Assembly (NCBI GenBank): GCA_007258455.2
Contig: VDFB02275628.1
Span: 1 to 64,000 of the forward strand
Direction: 5' to 3'
DNA length: 64,000 nucleotides
Source: Sequoia sempervirens
Taxonomy: Eukaryota; Streptophyta; Pinopsida; Cupressales; Cupressaceae
Shown: positions 58,354 through 64,000 of the stretch, piece after piece
Layout: each line of letters begins with the position of its first letter
Numbering within the stretch: the first letter of the stretch is position 1
The notes under the pieces: generated by a model
The model's database searches: none
Seen by the model: only the letters and a program-made list of their open reading frames with translations
Told to the model about the DNA's origin: nothing
Position numbers and translations under genes: made by a program

Positions 58354-60057
58354 TGTAATGTCCCCATTTTTAGAGTGATCATCATTCAAGAGGTTGGTTA
58401 GCCTATAAGCCATTCCTGCAAGCTAATCTAGTTGGATAGGGAATGATTTGCTGAAACTGGTCATATTTTTATAATTTTGGTCAATAGAGATAAAAGGGAA
58501 ATAAACATTTTATTATTTGGCCAAGGAGGAAAATAAATATTTTTATTATGTGGTCAAGGGGAAAAATAAATATTTTATTATTTGGCCAAGGAGAAAAATA
58601 AACACTTTATTATTTGGCCAAGGAGGGAATAATATTAAATTAATTATTTATAAAGTTATCTAAACAAATTAAATCATAGAGGTAACTTTATTTTGATTAA
58701 TTTAATTAAAGCGACTTAAATAGAAAATAAAATATTATAAGGTCATTTTATTAAATATTTTAAAGTGACTTAAGTGAAAAATAAAATAATATTATAAAGT
58801 CACTTTAGGAAATATTAAAGTATCTTCTAGAAGCTGGAGTTAGTTACAAGTTGGCTTCTTCTAGAAGATTCCATTGAGTCTTTAAAAGGAGTTGAGTGCA
58901 AGTCATTTGGGCATATTGCAGAGTTGATAAACTTGATTTATCTCATTCTTCAACTGAGGATTCAGTTGCAACCAACTCTAAGGACGAAATCCCTTGGAGA
59001 TTTGTAGGTTGGACGAAAACCCAATCCTACTTTGTGAGGTAAATCCACCCAGGGTTTTCCGTTGAGCTTATTGTAGGTATTTGGCATTGAGAAAGAGCTG
59101 GAAATGGTATTTTATTTGCAAGTTTACAGCTGCTAGGGTTTGATATAATTTTGGCTAGGGTTTCTACACCCTATTTTGGTGTTTTTGACAATTTTGGCGC
59201 TCAACTAGCTAGGGTTTGAAGAAAACCATCATTCTAGCTAGGGTTTGTGACAACTTGGGAGAGTTTTGTTGCTAATTATTTCCAAGTTATTTGTTGTTAT
59301 CATTTTCTATTGCTGGGCGCTAGGGTTTAACCCTTATTTTTGAGTTTTTGGCATTTTTGGTAGCCAAATAATTTTATTAAAATTTTCTAAAGTGGGACGA
59401 CCTAGTTTGGCTATTTTTAGAGGCTTTTGGAAGTGGTTTCAAATCATTATCAGCTCCAAATTATTTTATATGATTTTTGGAGAAATGGGTATTGCATATT
59501 TTGAAGGGTTTCATCATTTTGCACCTAGGGTTTGAAAGGGAAAGTGTAGATTCAAATTTCAATGTGTTATTACAGTTTCTTTCAAAGATTCATTGCATAT
59601 TTTTCATTCTTGGGAGCAATTGTACCTTCCTCCTTTGGAAATCATCTTCATCATTGCTCCAGTGTTGCCATATTCCATATTTTGGGTGTTGATACTTCAT
59701 CTTTGAATCCAGGTATGATTGTATTGTGCATGCCAATAATATTTTATGTATTTCATTGTAATATTCAGTTTTGATTTTTATGTTAGAATTATATCAATTA
59801 TGAATCTTATTGTATATCCTCATTTATTTGGAGAAATAAGAGTCCTATTCGATAGTAGATTGCTTAGTTTTTATTGTATTATCATTATATGCAATTGTTT
59901 TACAAATATCAAATTGAAAAAAATCAAAAACATCTCTTCAAAAATTCAAGCAAACATTCAAAAAATCAGAACTCTTCAATTGCATGCCAAGTGTTTGACA
60001 AAATGTCAAACCTCCAAAATTGAAAAAATCAGGGCTGAATAGGAAAGGTTTCTTACA
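58354..60057 (+). repeat. 3' LTR of element E
   Basis: Starts TGTAATGTCCCC and ends GGTTTCTTACA, 1704 bp, homologous to 51177-52840 with scattered substitutions. Four copies of the 38-bp unit lie at 58501-58630. Confidence 0.92.
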
Positions 60058-60062
60058 AAGTA

Positions 60063-60443
60063 TGCATAACATATGAAATATGAAATATATTTATAAGAGA
60101 TTATATTCGGAAAATCAAGACTATTATGGTACATGTTTGATAGAAATTAAAATTGCGAAACACACACAATGCAACATTGTTTTAAGGAAGGTAATAAGCA
60201 TGTAGATGCATTCGTAAATTATGCCATTGATCATATTTTATATGAAACCATATCCTCATGAGGGGGATTAAGTGAGATGTCACTTTTTTGCAATCATAGC
60301 CAATATTGGAAATTATTCATTTTATAAGGGATATGACCCATGCTCATGCAAAATTGTGAAGTAGTTTCCTCACTGACGCTCAAGGACATGGACAACTAAT
60401 TCACAACCATAACAACATGTTGGATTAATACCCCTGGGACTGC
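60063..60443. other. Non-coding flank after element E
   Basis: Resumes the sequence interrupted by element E. Nothing recognised. Confidence 0.4.
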
Positions 60444-60743
60444 TTGAAAGTGTTGGCTCATGGATTGGATGGATATCCTTTGAATTGGGATTGGTCAAAG
60501 GATTTGGCAAGACTACAATGTAAAAGATATTGTTTGAATCATGTAGAGGAGTTGGTAAGGCTAGATATGCAAAGGGAGATGCATGTGAGTCAAGGATTTA
60601 TACCACTCACTTTAGCAATGTTATCACAAAATTTAGGAGTGCATGTTGTGGAAATTTTGTTCAACCATGATCTTCAACATCTATTTTATGCCAATGATGC
60701 AGGAGCATCTGTGTCATTGTTGCTAACCTATGTCAACAAATGA
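60444..60743 (+). CDS. Open frame of 99 codons, unknown
   Basis: Begins MKVLAHGLDGYPLNWDW and ends TYVNK. Amino acid composition is protein-like (W, H, C present, no low complexity). No motif recognised and no splice context established. It may be an exon or a transposon remnant. Confidence 0.3.
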   Translation: MKVLAHGLDGYPLNWDWSKDLARLQCKRYCLNHVEELVRLDMQREMHVSQGFIPLTLAMLSQNLGVHVVEILFNHDLQHLFYANDAGASVSLLLTYVNK

Positions 60744-61665
60744 TATTTGATTTTAATTTCAATTTTTGTTGTGAGTTGAATTTCATGTTTACCGATGCAA
60801 GAAGTTGGGCACACAAAAAGCTCAAAAAGTGGAAATGTTTTTACTATTTTTCAAAATTTGTCACACTTGGACTGAAAAATTGAGGCACTTCCACAATGAA
60901 TCTTAAAAAATTCAGTAATATGAAATTTAGCATTTTGAATCTAGTTTCCAAATATATAAATTATTAAAATACCTAGTTTATAGAAATTACATTTTGATAA
61001 GGATCTATAAAAACCACTTTTTAAAAGTCCCTTTTTTTTACCATACCAAGCAGGTGTACCGACAACACTTTTTGACCCAAAAAAAATTATTTTGCTAATT
61101 CCTTTTAGGAAAAGAGAGCTAACAACATAAAGTTTGGTTTGGATTTCTTTTTGTAATTTTTGGTTGAATATTTTTTTTTTTTATTAAATTTTTATTGGCT
61201 TTAATTGATGTTTTTTCAAATCAACGTGTACGGACAACATAATTGGACCTAAACAAAACATTTTTTGACTCTTTTTTTTTCATTGTGTAGAGAATTGTCT
61301 GAAGTTTGGTCCCATATAATTTTTTTTACAAGAAAATCAACCAATAAAAAGTTATTAAAAAACCAAAAAAACCTGATATTTCAAGTTTAAGGACTAGTTT
61401 GCTTAGAAATTAATTAAAAAATAGCAAACGTAATCCAATTTTAACAAAAATTATATATTTAGAAAGTAGACATTTTGTTCTCTAATGGGTTTTAATTTTA
61501 TAGACTCATTTAGAAAAAAAATCCATCATCTATGTTGTCAAAGTTGGACATTCTTCTTCAATCTGCTTTAGTTTTTTAGTTGCAGGTCAAAGGCTAAGGC
61601 TCGGATTTACAAGCCTTTTCCGAGCCTAAAACCGAGGCAGCATGTGGGTTGGGAATTTTGAATTT
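60744..61665. other. AT-rich non-coding stretch
   Basis: Many A or T homopolymers (61030-61350). No coding signal. Confidence 0.5.
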
Positions 61666-61669
61666 AAAA

Positions 61670-62010
61670 AATGCATACACGTTTTTACAAAACGTGTATG
61701 CGTTACAAAACGCATATGCGTTCCTTACTTTCTTAATTATTTAAAAAAATAAATACTTTTTAGAAACGCGTACGCATTCTAAAATGCGTACGCGTTTTGA
61801 GTTCAAAACGCATACATGTTCTAAAACGCGTACGCGTTTTTAAAAAGTATTTATTTTTTTAAATAATTAATTTTTATGTGTTATAAAATGTGTATGCATT
61901 ATATAGCGCGTACACGTTTGATAGTGCATACGCATTTTTTTAGGATCGGGTACCCGATCCTAAACGCATACACGTTTTTTTAATAACGTGTACGCGTTTT
62001 CTGCGAGAAT
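61670..62010. repeat. Array of about twelve AAACGCGTACGCGTTT-type palindromes with a long hairpin
   Basis: Degenerate copies of AAA(C/T)G(C/T)(G/A)TA(C/T)GCGTTT occur near 61673, 61690, 61708, 61764, 61783, 61805, 61823, 61886, 61905, 61925, 61962 and 61985. Two of the copies lie in 43-base inverted arms (61733-61775 and 61828-61870) that also pair through TTAATTATTTAAAAAAATAA. A further perfect 24-base palindrome centred on GGGTACCC lies at 61940-61963. No transposon ends or TSD were identified around the array. Confidence 0.85.
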
Positions 62011-62578
62011 TTTTTTCTGGCCGAAACTTCCCCTCTTTGTGTACCCAACTTCTTGCTTTTACCTGTTTTGTCATCTGAAATTCAAATTGTGGATTGCATT
62101 TAGATGTTATGCCATGCTGTAAATTTAAATTTCAAATTTGGAGTAAATTTGAAGAAGATAAGGTGACTGGAGATAATGGAGAATATGCCTTGAAAGCAAA
62201 AAAAAATGAAAAAACAATGAAATTGTGGGTTTCTTGGAGACCACTAATTTGACTTGTAACTCCAAATTTGAAATTCCATAACTCCTAAATTTTTTGCTTT
62301 ATTCTTGAAAGCAAGAAAGTCTTTAAAGCACTATCTTTCAAATTTGCCAAGTCTAAAGGTTTGTATGGTTATTTTATTCATTTTTTATTGATGAATTTTA
62401 ATTTCATTGGCTACACCTAGAGATGGGAATTGATTTTCCTCTATGTAGGTTGGAATGCAAGGAAATTAAAACTAAATAAATTTACATTGCATTTCATTTG
62501 ATGATAGCTTGTGTCAAGCAAAAGTAATTCATTTTTTAAACAAGTTTTTTTCAAAATACAAGGAAGAAGAAGAGAGGG
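62011..62578. other. Non-coding stretch, nothing recognised
   Basis: AT-rich, ends in a purine-rich run (GGAAGAAGAAGAGAGGG) directly before the proposed LTR of element G. Confidence 0.45.
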
Positions 62579-62999
62579 TGTAACATACCTCTAGGAATGG
62601 TTTTGGATGGTGTTGTAGGTTGGAGGCTGATTTTAGAGCCTAAGAACATCACTAGTTGATGCAGATTTGTGTGGTTGTGATTGTGTTGAGAGGTTTATTG
62701 TGCAAGTGTTGGAGAAATCTTGTGTTTCGGACCTTTGATTTACTATAGCAAATCATTTTATATTAAATTTCAGAAGTCTTGTAAAGGCTTGTTGCAGCCC
62801 ATTGTCCTTTTTGGACTTATGTAATCAAATTTGTAAAGTTTAATAGAATCTGTGATTTTCGGTTGCAAGTTAAAATCTTGAGTTGAATAATTATTGCAAG
62901 AGTTTGTTTTCTTGTGAAGAGATTTACCAATTATTTTATGTGAGCTATTTAAATTAATTTTCATTCAGTAATTTATTTTTAATTAGCTCTGTACATTAG

Positions 63000-63011
63000 T
63001 GGTATTAGAGC
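63000..63011 (+). other. Primer-binding site of element G
   Basis: TGGTATTAGAGC, one mismatch from the initiator tRNA-Met site. Confidence 0.75.
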
Positions 63012-63087
63012 AAGTTGATTTTGAGTGTGTAACAAACCATTGAAGAGAGGCAATTACACTAGGATTGTGTTGTGTGTATAGGAAAAA

Positions 63088-64000
63088 ATGTATGCAAGAG
63101 GAGCCCATTGTGGTAGAGGAAGAGGAAGAGATAATTTTGTAAGAGATTACAATTTTAGAGCCTTGAGAAGGAAGGTTGACAATTTACAAAATGAGATAAG
63201 GAGAGGATTTGCAAGAATGAGAGACCTAGGAAGTGATGGAGAAGGTGAAAGCATAGAGAATGCTAGTTTAGATATTGAGCAAAGAGAGGAAATTACAGTA
63301 GTTGCAAGTGACTCACTGTTGAAAGCTTTAACAAAAATGGGAAAGAGACCAAAAATGGAGGTGCCTACATTTAATGGAAGTATGAATCCAGAGGAATTGA
63401 TAGATTGGCTTAATGAAATGGAAGAGTATTTTGAATGTGAAGAGATAGAGGATCCTGATAAGGTGAGATTTTTCAAGACAAGGTTGAAAGGACATACCTC
63501 AATATGGTGGAGAGAGGTCCAATTTGAAAGAGGAAGAAGAGGAAAAGAGAAAATTACAAGATGGGATAAAATGGTAGATATCATGAAAAGACAATTCATT
63601 CTAGTAGACTATGAGCTGAAATTACTTAAAAATATGCAAAGCTTGAAGCAAGGAAGCAAGATAGTAAAGGAGTACATAGAATAGTTTCACAGAATACTCA
63701 TTAGAACTGTACATTCTGAGACAACCAAGGAGAAGGTTGCAAGATACTTTAATTGTTTGAGGTCAAGCATATAAGAGAAGATGACACTTGTTAGAGCTGT
63801 GGTAATGGAAGATGCTTATCAAATAACATTGAAGATGGAAGAAAGGATGAACAAGAGGTTTGAGAATAAACAAAAGGGAAAGGATAGAGCTTATGTGTAG
63901 CAAAAAGAGGATGAAAAACATATTAGAGACATTAAGGACAACAAGGATGAAAGATGTGAAAGTTCAAACAAGTCCTGTGATCAAAATTTTAGAGGAAGAG
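63088..64000 (+). pseudogene. gag: Ty3/gypsy gag of element G
   Basis: The ATG at 63088 opens 198 codons: a G/R-rich start (GRGRGRDNF), a coiled segment (RRKVDNLQNEIRRGF), then the gag core with PTFNGSMNPEELIDWLNEMEEYFE, KVRFFKTRLKGHTSIWW and MKRQFI. A TAG at 63682 interrupts before FHRILIRT, and further stops occur near 63771 and 63898. These look like single-base changes since the same frame continues with readable gag sequence. The core is the standard Retrotrans_gag fold that forms the particle and binds RNA. Confidence 0.85.

Larger units (their letters stand above)
51177..60057 (+). mobile_element. Element E: two-LTR, pol-less retrotransposon with TSD AAGTA
   Basis: Flanking AAGTA at 51172-51176 and 60058-60062. 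LTRs 51177-52840 and 58354-60057; primer-binding site at 52842 and polypurine tract at 58341. The 5.5-kb internal region (about 3.8 kb without insertion F) has gag-like and unknown ORFs but no RT, RNase H or integrase. Structurally it is a large retrotransposon derivative that retains a coding region. It shares its 3' end with D and element 1. Confidence 0.92.
62579..64000 (+). mobile_element. Element G: 5' end of a Ty3/gypsy retrotransposon
   Basis: A proposed 417-bp LTR (62579-62995, TGTAACATACC to CTCTGTACA), a primer-binding site and gag, running off the window. The LTR start is tentative because the 3' copy is outside the window; the LTR end is fixed by the primer-binding site. Confidence 0.7.

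Overview
The window is nuclear DNA of a seed plant, most likely a conifer or other gymnosperm. The grounds are low gene density, large introns packed with decayed retrotransposons, several Ty3/gypsy and Ty1/copia lineages interrupted by stop codons, plant-type hAT elements, and initiator-tRNA(Met) primer-binding sites. The species assignment is inference. There are no bacterial operons, CRISPR arrays, rRNA genes or recognisable tRNA genes.

Layout. 1-5676 is the 3' part of a pol-less LTR element (element 1) carrying a >1,100-codon acidic coiled-coil ORF, ending in an LTR that begins TGTAATGTCCCC. It abuts, and probably sits inside, element 2 (5677-13165). Element 2 is a Ty3/gypsy element of Athila/Tat appearance: RT-RNaseH-integrase in one frame with five stops, an unusual Cys-rich C-terminal extension, an array of about 22 CGTACG-like motifs, a second coiled-coil ORF, and a short LTR. 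13166-18198 holds tandem duplications, a minus-strand gypsy pol relic split by a 406-bp hAT element (TSD GGAATTTG), and a minus-strand copia relic. 18199-31914 is a three-element nest that resolves to the base. Element A (gag-protease only, 1.47-kb LTRs, TSD CTTAC) contains element B (21059-27445, TSD GGTAG) in its coding region and element C (28312-30828, TSD TGTAA) in its 3' LTR. 31915-41849 holds the rest of the copia relic, a minus-strand copia element H with gag, a degraded gypsy integrase, a 41-bp tandem repeat, and an internally deleted hAT transposon (39266-41490, TSD GTTTTTTT).

41850-50312 carries the only recognisable host gene: four 3'-terminal coding exons (154 codons) with matching splice phases. 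They are separated by introns of 4.4 kb, 3.5 kb and 124 bp, the first two full of gypsy and copia fragments. About 0.9 kb downstream lies element E (51177-60057, TSD AAGTA), a two-LTR element with a gag-type zinc knuckle and long non-pol ORFs, itself interrupted by a 1.7-kb insertion F (56610-58298, TSD GTTGG). The right end has an array of twelve palindromes with a long hairpin (61.67-62.01 kb) and the start of another gypsy element G (62.58 kb to the end).

How the parts relate. Elements 1, D and E share the same polypurine tract and 3' coding remnant although only D retains pol. This suggests pol-less families mobilised in trans by a chromodomain-bearing gypsy element. The most novel-looking coding signal is a shared protein family: the second ORF of element 2 and the sole ORF of element B align through a WM-x-EY ... 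[DN]W ... KxFYMT block followed by a coiled coil. Element B also has retroviral-type ends and a target duplication but no detectable LTRs.
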